Of a stretch of DNA of 64,000 nucleotides, positions 49,126-57,209 are shown in pieces. The DNA is from Geminisphaera colitermitum TAV2 (GTDB taxonomy: Bacteria > Verrucomicrobiota > Verrucomicrobiia > Opitutales > Opitutaceae): NCBI RefSeq assembly GCF_000171235.2, contig NZ_ABEA03000188.1, positions 1-64,000 on the forward strand, given 5' to 3'. The notes under the pieces are model-generated. The model did no database searches. It saw only the letters and a program-made list of their open reading frames with translations, and was not told the DNA's origin. Within the stretch, counting starts at the first letter, position 1. The number at the start of each line of letters is the position of its first letter. The position numbers and the translations under genes are program-made.

Positions 49126-49614
49126 TTATCGTTTAATGTGACGTTGACGGTAAAAATCGGGGAGACGGGCGGAGGGTTTTGATGGATAGGGCAGTCCGGT
49201 GCGTTTGCTGTAATTGTCGCGCCATGCCCCCCCCCCTCCCATGCGCACTGCGCGGTAAATGGTGCTCCGGGTCAGCCAGTTCACTCCGAGGGCTTCCATC
49301 GCTTCGAGGAAGATGGCGTCAGCTTCCGCACGCGTGAGGAGGATGTTGTCGGATTTGTTCTCTTCCGTTGATTGGTTGGCGTAGAGAAAATCATGGATGA
49401 TTGCGGCGGCGGTGTATTTACCAGCGGGCGGAAACACGCGCCAAAAGAGGCGCGGGATGCTGGCAAGGTCGGTGAAAAATCCGGTGGGCAGGTCAATGCG
49501 CCCGTGCGTGTCCGAGATGAACGCAAAGGGCGCGGCGAGTAGCAGCGCACGGTCTTGACCGAGGATGGTCTTGGTCTTGAGGGATCGTGGAAATTTGACG
49601 AGTGCGGCAGTCAT
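49126..49614 (-). CDS. DUF1353 phage protein
   Basis: 162 aa. The family pattern LPTGFFTDLASIPRLFWRVF, then GKYTAAAIIHDFLYAN, is clear. DUF1353 proteins are common in tailed-phage genomes near lysis or tail genes; their activity is not established, and a cell-wall function is often assumed from the His/Asp motif. The presence in a tailless virus operon is notable. Confidence 0.75.
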   Translation of the reverse strand: MTAALVKFPRSLKTKTILGQDRALLLAAPFAFISDTHGRIDLPTGFFTDLASIPRLFWRVFPPAGKYTAAAIIHDFLYANQSTEENKSDNILLTRAEADAIFLEAMEALGVNWLTRSTIYRAVRMGGGGAWRDNYSKRTGLPYPSKPSARLPDFYRQRHIKR

Positions 49615-50081
49615 TTTTGTTCGGCGGCGAGGGCGCGAAAGAGGTCGATGCGGGCGGACTCGACGGCGGCGGAGCCGCGGCGTTTCTCACGTCCCTCGAT
49701 CTGGCGCTGCCAGATGCCGAGAGGCGTGCCATTTGGGAGGTCGCCAATCGGGCGCGTGATCCCGGCATCCGTCATGAGTCGCGACACGTAGGCGCTGCGC
49801 GGGATGAGCGGATTGACAGGCGCATCGGGCAGACTGGCGGGTTTGACCTCCGGTTCGGGAGCGCGCACATCCTCGACCTTGACCGGGTCTTGCGCGGAGG
49901 CGGCGTCCACACATCGCGGGGCCGGTGTCACGGCGGGCTGTGCGGCGGGCGGTTTTTCGATACGCGCAACCATTGCGAGCCGTTCCAACATGGTCGGTTG
50001 TTTGGGCGCTGTCGGCGTGATGTCGGCGAGACAGAACAGGCCGGGCAACATGAGGAAAGGAACGAGCAACAGAGTGCGCAT
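49611..50081 (-). CDS. Secreted Pro-rich protein
   Basis: 156 aa with a signal peptide (LLLVPFLMLPGLFCLAD), a Pro/Ala-rich stalk (residues ~45-85) and a C-terminal domain (SRLMTDAGITRPIGDLPNG, then EKRRGSAAVESARIDLFRAL). ATGA overlap with the DUF1353 gene. Unknown; possibly part of a lysis or envelope module. Confidence 0.55.
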   Translation of the reverse strand: MRTLLLVPFLMLPGLFCLADITPTAPKQPTMLERLAMVARIEKPPAAQPAVTPAPRCVDAASAQDPVKVEDVRAPEPEVKPASLPDAPVNPLIPRSAYVSRLMTDAGITRPIGDLPNGTPLGIWQRQIEGREKRRGSAAVESARIDLFRALAAEQK

Positions 50082-50150
50082 GGCGGCGAATATTTGGGTT
50101 GGTGTTGCATCGGAGCCGCCGTCGCGGCCCCGGTTGTAGTGGCGGATTGA

Positions 50151-50852
50151 TTACGGCTGCGCTTTTTCCGAGACGGCGATGGAAGTCACGAGCTTTTGAA
50201 GCCATGCGTCACGAGCCGGACTAGCGTCTCGTTTGTCCACGGCGCGGGCCTCGGCTTTGAGCAAGGCAAGTTCCTGTGCAGGCGTTTTGGTCAGCAGGTA
50301 TTTGCTGAACCATTGTGTATAACCCTTATCAATCGCCCCCTTGCCGATGGCTTTGATGTAGGCGTTTTCACGAATCGACGGATTTTCCAGACGCTTTGCA
50401 GCCTTGGAAAACGCATGAAGATTGCCAGTCGTCACCTCTGTGACGGCGATTTCTTCGGCGCTGGCGAAGTTGGAGATGTAGAGCGAGGGCGCATACTCAC
50501 GCGCCAGATCCTGCACGGGGGGGATGCCGGGCAATGGCTGAATGGGATCGGTCTCGCGGGTCAGCGCGTTAGTGTAGTTGCGGATAATCAGACCGGCGAT
50601 GTTTGGGGCGAGGGTTTTCACCTCGGCGATGACGGGCAGGCCAAGGGCGAACACGGTGGCATCATTGGTGGCGCGCCATGCCTTGTAATTGGCGGCGCGG
50701 TCGGCCTGAGTGGCACCCTTGGCATACTCGGTTTCACCCTGTTTTTGCAGGGCAACGGCCTGTTGCGCGGCAGACAAAACCGGCGCGGGAGCGGCGGCGA
50801 AAAGCGCGCCGGCAAAGCTGGCAACGCTGAGGAGGATCATGAATTTTTTCAT
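50151..50852 (-). CDS. Secreted helical protein
   Basis: 233 aa with a signal peptide (MILLSVASFAGALFAAAPAP), then a helical body: LPVIAEVKTLAPNIAGLIIR, NLHAFSKAAKRLENP, TQWFSKYLLTKTPAQELAL. No catalytic motif recognised. It is exported, which is unusual for a virion component and suggests action in the periplasm during lysis or entry. Confidence 0.6.
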   Translation of the reverse strand: MKKFMILLSVASFAGALFAAAPAPVLSAAQQAVALQKQGETEYAKGATQADRAANYKAWRATNDATVFALGLPVIAEVKTLAPNIAGLIIRNYTNALTRETDPIQPLPGIPPVQDLAREYAPSLYISNFASAEEIAVTEVTTGNLHAFSKAAKRLENPSIRENAYIKAIGKGAIDKGYTQWFSKYLLTKTPAQELALLKAEARAVDKRDASPARDAWLQKLVTSIAVSEKAQP

Positions 50853-50913
50853 GGTGTGTTATGTTGGTTTTGTATTTTATTTACGAATACCAGCGAACGT
50901 CGCCGGAAATGGA

Positions 50914-51492
50914 TCAGGGGTTGGGGGCAACGAGCGCAAAGGTGGGCACGATGGGGTGCCAGATGTTTTCATAAGAGCCGCCGCTGATGCGCTGGTAACT
51001 CCAGATGAGGTTCGGGTTGTCTGGCCGGATCGTTACATCAACGGGGACAACCACGATGGCAGCGGCAATGGTCGCGCCGGTAGAACTGCGCATCGCGTAG
51101 ATGCTTTCAGTGGTGGACTGTCTGCGCCAGCGGCGGCGGTCGGTCCAGCCCGAATCCGTGAAAAACACGGTGGGTTTCGGCCCGGTCTGGCCTGACACTG
51201 CCACGCGCGCGGGGTCTGGCGAATGATAATACAGATACAAATCCGTAAACGGCGAGTGCTCGCCGAAATTCGAAACCGTGGCCTTGAGTTCGAAATCGGT
51301 AAAATTGGCTCCGAGCGGAAGAGTGAAAATGGCGAACTTGGGCGCACGCGCCAAGCCGTTGACCGTTGTTCCCTCTGGCACGGTCAGCGTGCCAGAGATT
51401 TCAGTCTGCCCGGTCAGTTTCGCGTCTTTGATCGGTGTGGCGGCATACGCCGCGCCTGCCACAAAAAGGAAAATGAAGAGAATGCGTGTCAT
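50914..51492 (-). CDS. Secreted beta-rich protein
   Basis: 192 aa from MTRILFIFLFVAGAAYA. After the signal peptide comes a beta-sandwich-like sequence (TQTEISGTLTVPEGTTVNG-type LTVPEGTTVNGLA, then IWSYQRISGGSYENIW). The start overlaps the preceding stop. Possibly a spike assembled outside the inner membrane; function unknown. Confidence 0.55.
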   Translation of the reverse strand: MTRILFIFLFVAGAAYAATPIKDAKLTGQTEISGTLTVPEGTTVNGLARAPKFAIFTLPLGANFTDFELKATVSNFGEHSPFTDLYLYYHSPDPARVAVSGQTGPKPTVFFTDSGWTDRRRWRRQSTTESIYAMRSSTGATIAAAIVVVPVDVTIRPDNPNLIWSYQRISGGSYENIWHPIVPTFALVAPNP

Positions 51493-51869
51493 GGCAAAAT
51501 GAGGCAAACGAGGATGTGCCCGGAGATGGATGGCGGGCCGGAGAGTTCGACGGTGAAGCCGTACATCGTGATCGACTCGGCAACTGGGTTTGCCCAAAGG
51601 TTATCGCCGTTTTCGGGCTTGGTAATGGAACAAAAGATACGCGATGGAGGCGCGGCAAAAGGGGAGGGGAATTCGACAATCACGGCGGATGCACCAGCGG
51701 AAATGGGTGTGGATACCAGCACAGGGGCGAATCCGCCGCCGCCGATCTTCGACACGGCGAGACGGCGCGAGCCGGACGGCCCGGACACCATCAGAAAATC
51801 ATCTGGGTCGATTACCTCGGCATCGGGTAGATCGGTCAACTTGGTCGGGATGTAGTCTTCAGGGCTCAT
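51489..51869 (-). CDS. Small structural/spike-like protein
   Basis: 126 aa. The N-terminal motif LTDLPDAEVIDPDDFLMV, followed by GSRRLAVSKIGGGG, is the short coiled-trimer start seen on many phage fibre proteins. The C-terminus is a beta domain (ISGHILVCLILP). Probable vertex decoration. Confidence 0.6.
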   Translation of the reverse strand: MSPEDYIPTKLTDLPDAEVIDPDDFLMVSGPSGSRRLAVSKIGGGGFAPVLVSTPISAGASAVIVEFPSPFAAPPSRIFCSITKPENGDNLWANPVAESITMYGFTVELSGPPSISGHILVCLILP

Positions 51870-51870
51870 T

Positions 51871-52446
51871 TTAGAGAATCCACCAAAGTTCGTGCATGGC
51901 GACGGCCACCGGCGCCGCGTTGGGATTGTGAATGCGCAGATAACGGCTGGTCTGGACGTTGATCGTTTCGCCGGGCCGGACTACGCCGCCCGGGTTGGGA
52001 GAGATGTTGTCGAATAGTTGCAGGGTGCCTTCTGGAGACAGGTTGGAAATAACCACACATTTGCGGCGTGTGCGGTTGGCTCTGGGGATGCCGTCCAACA
52101 CGACGGGGGCGACTGTCGTGATCGTGTCGCCGGGGATGGTGACAAACTCGGTGTTTTCCTCAATCTGGCGGCGGCCCGCCTCAACAAATTCCGTGTACCC
52201 CACCCATACTGAGATTTTCGCGGTTTGCCTGTCCAACATCCGCAATTCGATTCGCTCAAAATCCTCGCCTTCGAGGAAGCGAAAGCCTTCCCCGGCGTGA
52301 AGCACGCTTTCGGGGCAATTATCCACTTTGACAATGACGGCGGAGGGCGCATCCACGATGCGGAAATAACGTCCGCTCGCCGAAAGCGGGTAGGTTTCGC
52401 CCTCCGGAATAATGGGGCGGACTAGACGGCTGTGATATTGGATCAT
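51871..52446 (-). CDS. Candidate penton/vertex protein
   Basis: 191 aa from MIQYHSRLVRPIIPEGETYP. All-beta character, with FRIVDAPSAVIVKVDN, GFRFLEGEDFERIELRMLD and NVQTSRYLRIHNPNAAPVAV suggesting two stacked beta-sandwich units. Location next to the capsid genes makes it a candidate for the single-jelly-roll penton base. Assignment by fold impression only. Confidence 0.5.
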   Translation of the reverse strand: MIQYHSRLVRPIIPEGETYPLSASGRYFRIVDAPSAVIVKVDNCPESVLHAGEGFRFLEGEDFERIELRMLDRQTAKISVWVGYTEFVEAGRRQIEENTEFVTIPGDTITTVAPVVLDGIPRANRTRRKCVVISNLSPEGTLQLFDNISPNPGGVVRPGETINVQTSRYLRIHNPNAAPVAVAMHELWWIL

Positions 52447-52448
52447 GG

Positions 52449-53327
52449 TTATTTGTTGGCGAGGATGAGGAGACCGATGCCAAGGACGGCGGCGGCCCCG
52501 CCGACCACCCACTTGTTTTCGGTGAGTCCAGGTGACTTGTTTTCCGCGAATTTCTCCGTTGTGCTTTCAATCAGGCGCTCTGCGGTGCCGATGCTGTCTG
52601 CGCTTTGGGCTTTGGCGGCGTTGATCGTGGAGAGCGTGGTTGAGTGCTGGTAGGAAAGGGCAGTGCGCAGCGCGTCGATGGTTTCGGCGGTATTGTCGCC
52701 CGCGAAATCCAGCGCGGCGCGATGCGATTCGTTGACGGCGTCAATGGCGTTCTGAGTTGCCCCGGATACCACACCAAGCGCGGCACTTGTGGTGAGGTAA
52801 TTGGCTTCGAGGGATGCCCGGTTGGCGTCTCCCACGGTGGCAAAAGCGGCGTTGGCGGTGAAATAATTGGATGCCAGCGCGTCGGAGGCAGTGGATTTTT
52901 GTGCTTCGATGGATGCGGCGGCAGTGGCCTGTTGCGCTTCGACAGCGGCGGCGGCGGCTTCCGCACTGGCAAGGCTGGCAGTGCCTGCCGTGGCGAGCGC
53001 GGCGTTTGTCGTCAGATAGTTGGCTGCAAGAGCATCAGACACGGTGGCAAACGCGCCTTCGACCGCTCCGTAATCGGTCGCCGTCGTCACTGTCGTGAGC
53101 GAGATGTTGCTGTTGTTTCCAACCTTCCCGTTTTGCAGCAAGGAGCCGGTGTTGTCGGATTGGTCGATGGTGTTTCGCGAACCCGTGGTGGAAATGGCGT
53201 TGTCTTTGGCCGTTGCCCCCTGCCCGCTCCGGCCAACCGAGAGGGCGAGTTCTTGCGCACTGGATGTGGCAGAATAGTCCGTGGCGTTGGTATCGTTACT
53301 GGATTTTGATCCTCCAAAGAGTCCCAT
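52449..53327 (-). CDS. Tail-anchored Ala-rich repeat protein
   Basis: 292 aa. A Ser/Thr/Asn-rich start, then repeated ~20-40 residue units such as SDALAANYLTTNAALATAG and SDALASNYFTANAAFATVG, and a C-terminal membrane helix (WVVGGAAAVLGIGLLILANK). It resembles a long helical tether running from the internal membrane to the capsid. First of three consecutive C-terminally anchored proteins downstream of the capsid gene. Confidence 0.65.
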   Translation of the reverse strand: MGLFGGSKSSNDTNATDYSATSSAQELALSVGRSGQGATAKDNAISTTGSRNTIDQSDNTGSLLQNGKVGNNSNISLTTVTTATDYGAVEGAFATVSDALAANYLTTNAALATAGTASLASAEAAAAAVEAQQATAAASIEAQKSTASDALASNYFTANAAFATVGDANRASLEANYLTTSAALGVVSGATQNAIDAVNESHRAALDFAGDNTAETIDALRTALSYQHSTTLSTINAAKAQSADSIGTAERLIESTTEKFAENKSPGLTENKWVVGGAAAVLGIGLLILANK

Positions 53328-53328
53328 T

Positions 53329-53721
53329 TTATTTCCTCCGTTTTCGATTTTTCCCGCCCGTCAAAAAAGCGATGAGCCCGCCAACAAAAACGACGGCGGC
53401 GGCGACCCCGCCAATGAGAATCCATGTAGTGCCTGACAAACTACTGACGGCGGTTGTCATGGTTTGGAAGGGGTTGGACGGCGACGACGGTGCGTAATTT
53501 AGGGGGACGGACGAACCATCCTTCGCCGTGGCGGCTATGGCTTCGGCAGTGGCGGTAACTCCGTTGTCTCTGGATGTCAGGTCCGTGTTTGTCGAAATGC
53601 CTCCCGTCCAATTCCCTCCGACAATCTTGGGAGAAAAAATCACAGTGCCAGCGTTGCTCGCGGCCCCGATGGCGTCGGTGCCTGCAAATGAGTTGCTGCC
53701 TGCGATGTCGAGCCAGCTCAT
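53329..53721 (-). CDS. Tail-anchored small virion-type protein
   Basis: 130 aa: Asn/Ser/Thr-rich N-terminus (MSWLDIAGSNSFAGTDAIGA) and C-terminal membrane helix (TTWILIGGVAAAVVFVGGLI) with a basic end (GGKNRKRRK). Starts 7 bp downstream of its neighbour. Confidence 0.62.
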   Translation of the reverse strand: MSWLDIAGSNSFAGTDAIGAASNAGTVIFSPKIVGGNWTGGISTNTDLTSRDNGVTATAEAIAATAKDGSSVPLNYAPSSPSNPFQTMTTAVSSLSGTTWILIGGVAAAVVFVGGLIAFLTGGKNRKRRK

Positions 53722-53727
53722 GGTGGA

Positions 53728-54000
53728 TTAGCGACGACGGGCCATGAGGACGATGCCTCCGAGTGCGAGCACAACGGCGACGGCAAGGCCGATAATGTGT
53801 CCGGTGGAGAGCTTGAAACCGCCGCCCGTGGCGGCAGACTTGGCTTGTGCGGCAGCGGCTTGAGCGGCGGCGGCCTGTGCCTGTGCCTTGGCTACTTCAG
53901 CTTCGTTTTTGGAAGTCTGATACGAGCCGAAATATTGAAGCCCGGTGTTGAGCAGGTTGCTCAGCGTGCCGGATGAGGAAAGATCAAAGAGTGAGTCCAT
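53728..54000 (-). CDS. Tail-anchored small virion-type protein
   Basis: 90 aa with a helical Ala/Gln-rich middle (EVAKAQAQAAAAQAAAAQAK) and a C-terminal membrane helix (HIIGLAVAVVLALGGIVLMA) ending in RRR. Directly downstream of the capsid gene, in the position of the small membrane proteins (P3-P10) of PM2. Confidence 0.65.
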   Translation of the reverse strand: MDSLFDLSSSGTLSNLLNTGLQYFGSYQTSKNEAEVAKAQAQAAAAQAAAAQAKSAATGGGFKLSTGHIIGLAVAVVLALGGIVLMARRR

Positions 54001-54076
54001 GTGCGTTTTTTCCCATCCGCGCCTGTGCGGACGCGGACGGGGGACGTTGAGCGTTGCGGTTGATGGTGCGTAGGAC

Positions 54077-54898
54077 TCAGCCCTCGAACTTGGACAGAAT
54101 CTTCTCGTAAAGCATGTTCACCGCTTGGGCCTGCGGGCTGGTGACTCGCAAAAGCAGCTTCGAAGCGATGAGTGCATCTGTCGCCCCGAGAAGATCGAAG
54201 CACAGCGAGAAGTTGAAGGCGGTAGAATCCACCTGCGCATCGGCAAGGATGCGGGCAAGCTGTTCGCGCTTGAGATCGTAGAACAGCAGATCGTCCGCCG
54301 TGATGTCCACATGGCTGATGTCGTTGGCGGCTTCGAGATGCACGCGGGCAAGCCGTGTGTTCACCGGCAGCGATGGAATGTCGAACTGGCCTTCGTTGGC
54401 CTGTTCCGTGATGATGCCTTGGGCGATGATGGTTTTTAGGCGAACAGCATTGCCGTTGGCATCCTTCCCGACCGTGACACCCCTGTCGAACGTGCGCACG
54501 CCGTCGATACGGATGATGTCGGTTTCCTCCGCTTGTTCCTTGAGTGTGATTTCGTAGGTGAAGGATTTTTCCCCAACCATATCCCATGCGGTGCGGAGCA
54601 CGGCGTCGGGAGTTTGCTGCCAGTATTCGGCAAAGTAGATGGCAAGTTCATTGTCCACTTGAGGCATCTTGTTGAACTTGGCGATGCGACGGATGCGGGG
54701 GGCGCTCAGTTCACGAACAGTTTTGCCGTTCACATAGAGCGTCACCTTGTCGATGATTTCTTCCACTGGTGCGGGTGCGTTGTTCCGATAGCAGAAAAAA
54801 CGAAGGTCCATATAACGGACGTTGAGAGGCAGGGAACCGGTGGCAGTGCCCCCGGGAACCACGCCGGTCATTCCGATGATTCGATTGTGTAAAAACAT
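54077..54898 (-). CDS. Major capsid protein, double jelly-roll (PM2 P2-like)
   Basis: 273 aa (PM2 P2 is 269 aa). It aligns by eye with P2: ATGSLPLNVRYMDLRFFCY followed by a VTLYVNGKTVREL strand pair in the first jelly roll; then FDIPSLPVNTRLARVHLEA, a KREQLARILADA helix and FNFSLCFDLL in the second. Trimers would form the pseudo-T shell around an internal membrane. Neighbours (packaging ATPase upstream, tail-anchored membrane proteins downstream) match this role. HK97-type features are absent. Confidence 0.85.
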   Translation of the reverse strand: MFLHNRIIGMTGVVPGGTATGSLPLNVRYMDLRFFCYRNNAPAPVEEIIDKVTLYVNGKTVRELSAPRIRRIAKFNKMPQVDNELAIYFAEYWQQTPDAVLRTAWDMVGEKSFTYEITLKEQAEETDIIRIDGVRTFDRGVTVGKDANGNAVRLKTIIAQGIITEQANEGQFDIPSLPVNTRLARVHLEAANDISHVDITADDLLFYDLKREQLARILADAQVDSTAFNFSLCFDLLGATDALIASKLLLRVTSPQAQAVNMLYEKILSKFEG

Positions 54899-54946
54899 GG
54901 TGTGTTTTCGGTGTTGTGGGTTGCGGTTGGCGGGTGGATGTGGCGG

Positions 54947-55078
54947 TTAGGCGGCGGGGGTGCCGTTAACGACTTTGGCGACGGTCTTGCTGCGGTTGAC
55001 GAGGGCGAGCCCGGCAATCACGCCGATTGCCGAGACGACGATGGCGATGATGTAAGGAACGAATTTTTTCATTTTCAT
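54947..55078 (-). CDS. Tiny membrane protein upstream of the capsid gene
   Basis: 43 aa from MKMKKFVPYIIAIVVSAIGV: one membrane helix and a short basic tail (RSKTVAKVV). It is the first gene of the capsid transcript and typical of small lipid-bilayer proteins in PM2-like virions. Confidence 0.6.
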   Translation of the reverse strand: MKMKKFVPYIIAIVVSAIGVIAGLALVNRSKTVAKVVNGTPAA

Positions 55079-55350
55079 GATGTGGTGTAGTGCGGTTTGC
55101 GATACGTGCGATGAAGGCCCCTTTATCGTTCCTCCACTGCCCCCGCGAAAGCCTTCCGATGGACCAAAAACGGAAGGTTTGAGCCCTTTTGGGCCAAAAG
55201 CGGAAAAGATGGGAAGTTTTCGCCAAAAAGGGGAAGCCCGCACGGTCACAGGCAACCACTCCCCCCTTCCCCCCTCGCGAGCGAGGGGGAACCACCCACC
55301 ACAAACGCCGAGTCGAGTAGCCCCCCATCACACGCCGTGGGTGGGCGTTT
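55079..55350. promoter_or_regulatory. 272-bp spacer with several hairpins (promoter or replication origin candidate)
   Basis: The only large gap in the leftward gene set. It holds CCTTCCG...CGGAAGG, two gggccAAAAgcgg-type words and a GC stem CCCCCTCGC/GCGAGGGGG. It lies between the ATPase gene and the capsid operon. It could carry the late promoter or a Rep nick site; the sequence alone does not decide. Confidence 0.4.
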
Positions 55351-55881
55351 TCATGCGCTCAATTTCAGGAGCCGCGCCGGGGTGTAGCGATTCGTTTTGT
55401 AATAAAAACAGCGAGGTGGAAGGCTCGCGGCCTTGAGCAACACGGGATCGTTGAACTCTTTTGACCACAACTTCGCCGGGTCTGCCTGAACGGAAAACAG
55501 CGCGAGGGATGTGCAGTTTTCCCGGATGGCCGGATGCACCTGTGCCGCCCGCTGACTCACAAAAAAACAGCGATGCCCAAAGTGACGCCCCTTGGTAAAA
55601 CAGCGGTGAAAACCGAGATCGTATTTAGCCACCTCCGCATCCGCCAACTCCATAAAACAGGCGCAGTTTCGCGCCGCCCAAAACATGCGCAAAAACTCGG
55701 CGGGGTCGTCCGTCTGCCAAGAATGGCAGGCAAGCGGCCACGGTTCGATGTCCATGTGCAACACGAGCACGCCGACACCCGACGCCTTAAGATGGCTGGC
55801 TTTGTGTTTGGCGAGATGGCTTTTGCCACTCCCGGTCTGGCCCAAAATCGCCTCATGTAGTTGTAATGGAACTACGGTCAT
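55351..55881 (-). CDS. FtsK/HerA-type packaging ATPase (PM2 P9-like)
   Basis: 176 aa from MTVVPLQLHEAILGQTGSGK. Walker A is GQTGSGKS. The second acidic motif lies in VLVLHMDIEPW, and the late motif CFFVSQRAAQVHPAIRENC is typical of the short DNA-packaging ATPases of membrane-containing double jelly-roll viruses. It would pump genome into the preformed membrane-lined capsid. Compact size (PM2 P9 is ~240 aa) and position upstream of the capsid gene fit. Confidence 0.82.
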   Translation of the reverse strand: MTVVPLQLHEAILGQTGSGKSHLAKHKASHLKASGVGVLVLHMDIEPWPLACHSWQTDDPAEFLRMFWAARNCACFMELADAEVAKYDLGFHRCFTKGRHFGHRCFFVSQRAAQVHPAIRENCTSLALFSVQADPAKLWSKEFNDPVLLKAASLPPRCFYYKTNRYTPARLLKLSA

Positions 55882-55883
55882 AC

Positions 55884-56126
55884 TCACACGCGGCGGGCGA
55901 AGTAGATGAGTCCCCATGCCACCAACAGGCAGGCAATGCCGGGCAACGCGGCGAGGACGGTGCAAACGGCCCATGCGACGCCTCCACAGACGCAGACGAC
56001 GGCGATTCCCCAAAGCGCCCAGCGCACGAAAAACGCCACAAGTTCATCCGCCGCTTCGTAACGACGACGGCGAGGCGGAGCGGCGGGCGGGGTGGGTTTG
56101 GCGGGTTTGGTTGTGTTGGCTTTCAT
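55884..56126 (-). CDS. Small two-helix membrane protein
   Basis: 80 aa. A Lys/Pro/Arg-rich N-terminus is followed by a hydrophobic hairpin (FVRWALWGIAVVCVCGGVAW and LPGIACLLVAWGLIYFA). Directly upstream of the ATPase gene (3 bp). It may be part of the packaging vertex in the internal membrane, as the small ATPase-neighbour proteins of PRD1 are (inference). Confidence 0.6.
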   Translation of the reverse strand: MKANTTKPAKPTPPAAPPRRRRYEAADELVAFFVRWALWGIAVVCVCGGVAWAVCTVLAALPGIACLLVAWGLIYFARRV

Positions 56127-56144
56127 TGTTTGGCTTGGTCGAGA

Positions 56145-56990
56145 TTATTGCAGCCCATCAGTAGCGAAGGGGTCTTTTGCGCCCGTTGAAGGCGGCGCAG
56201 ATGGTGCCGGGGCAGGCGTGGTATGTTTGACAGGGGTAACGGGTTTTGCGGTCGCAAGCGGATCGTCTTTGCTCCCCCACGAATCGCGCCACCGTTTGAT
56301 TTTTGCAGCGGTTTTGGGGCGCATAGCGGTTTTGATGAGGTAGGCGACCAGCGCCGCGCCAATGGCGAAAATTCCGACAAACCGCCAGCCTCGCGCTCGG
56401 AGATAGGAGCCAAGCACGCGAACAAACGAGCGATGTTCCGTTGCCGATGGCGTTGCTTCGTCCATTTCGCCGGTTGCGACACCCGTAACCAGATAAAGGG
56501 CGGCGGCGGCGGTCTCCGCCGTGTCCTCTGGAGAACCGACAGGATCGGTGTCCGCGGGCACGGCCTCCGATGCTGGCGGCGGCGTGCCAGACGCCCCGGT
56601 CCTGGGAGAATCGGCTTCATCAGAAGGGGGGGGAGGGGGCGTTTCCGGGATGTAACTGGCGGCGGGGGGGGGAGGGGGGGGATTGCCGTTCCCGCTCATT
56701 CCCGTTGCCGTTTCCCCCGCCGTTTCCGTTTTTGGGCGACGTCCTCCTTTGGGTATCCATCGCCCCGTTTTCGGATGCCGTTTTGTGAGATGGATGCGAG
56801 AGTCAAAAAGGACTCCGGCAGAGTCCCGTTCCCCAACGGGCAATCCCGTTGGTTTCGGTGTTTCCGCCGTTTGGGAATCGGGATTCGCCGGTTCAGTCGC
56901 CGGGCTCGCCGCCGTCGCTTTGGGCATTTCGGTACTCGTGATCTCCGCCACGTTTACAGTTTCGATTTTTGGTTCGTTTTCGGTGCTCAT
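56145..56990 (-). CDS. Pro-rich membrane protein
   Basis: 281 aa from MSTENEPKIETVNVAEITST. A long acidic/Pro-rich region including two poly-Pro runs encoded by G-tracts (56627-56690) precedes a membrane helix (WRFVGIFAIGAALVAYLIKT) and a charged tail. Length of the poly-Pro runs may vary by slippage. Unknown; perhaps a vertex-associated protein. Confidence 0.55.
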   Translation of the reverse strand: MSTENEPKIETVNVAEITSTEMPKATAASPATEPANPDSQTAETPKPTGLPVGERDSAGVLFDSRIHLTKRHPKTGRWIPKGGRRPKTETAGETATGMSGNGNPPPPPPAASYIPETPPPPPSDEADSPRTGASGTPPPASEAVPADTDPVGSPEDTAETAAAALYLVTGVATGEMDEATPSATEHRSFVRVLGSYLRARGWRFVGIFAIGAALVAYLIKTAMRPKTAAKIKRWRDSWGSKDDPLATAKPVTPVKHTTPAPAPSAPPSTGAKDPFATDGLQ

Positions 56991-57209
56991 GGTAAAAGGC
57001 AAAAAGGGGGAGGAAACGGTTACGGCAGCGTTTCAAAATGGGGATGCGCAGCGGAATAAACGCGGATGGGCTGGCGGGCCAATTCCCATGCCCTTTGCGC
57101 GGGAAATCCTCTGCGCCGATACGACAGCCAACGGCCAACGCGACGACGGAATTGGTGCTCGGTTCGGGTTTTTCCTTTCATGATGATATACGAACTTCCG
57201 TTGGCTGAA

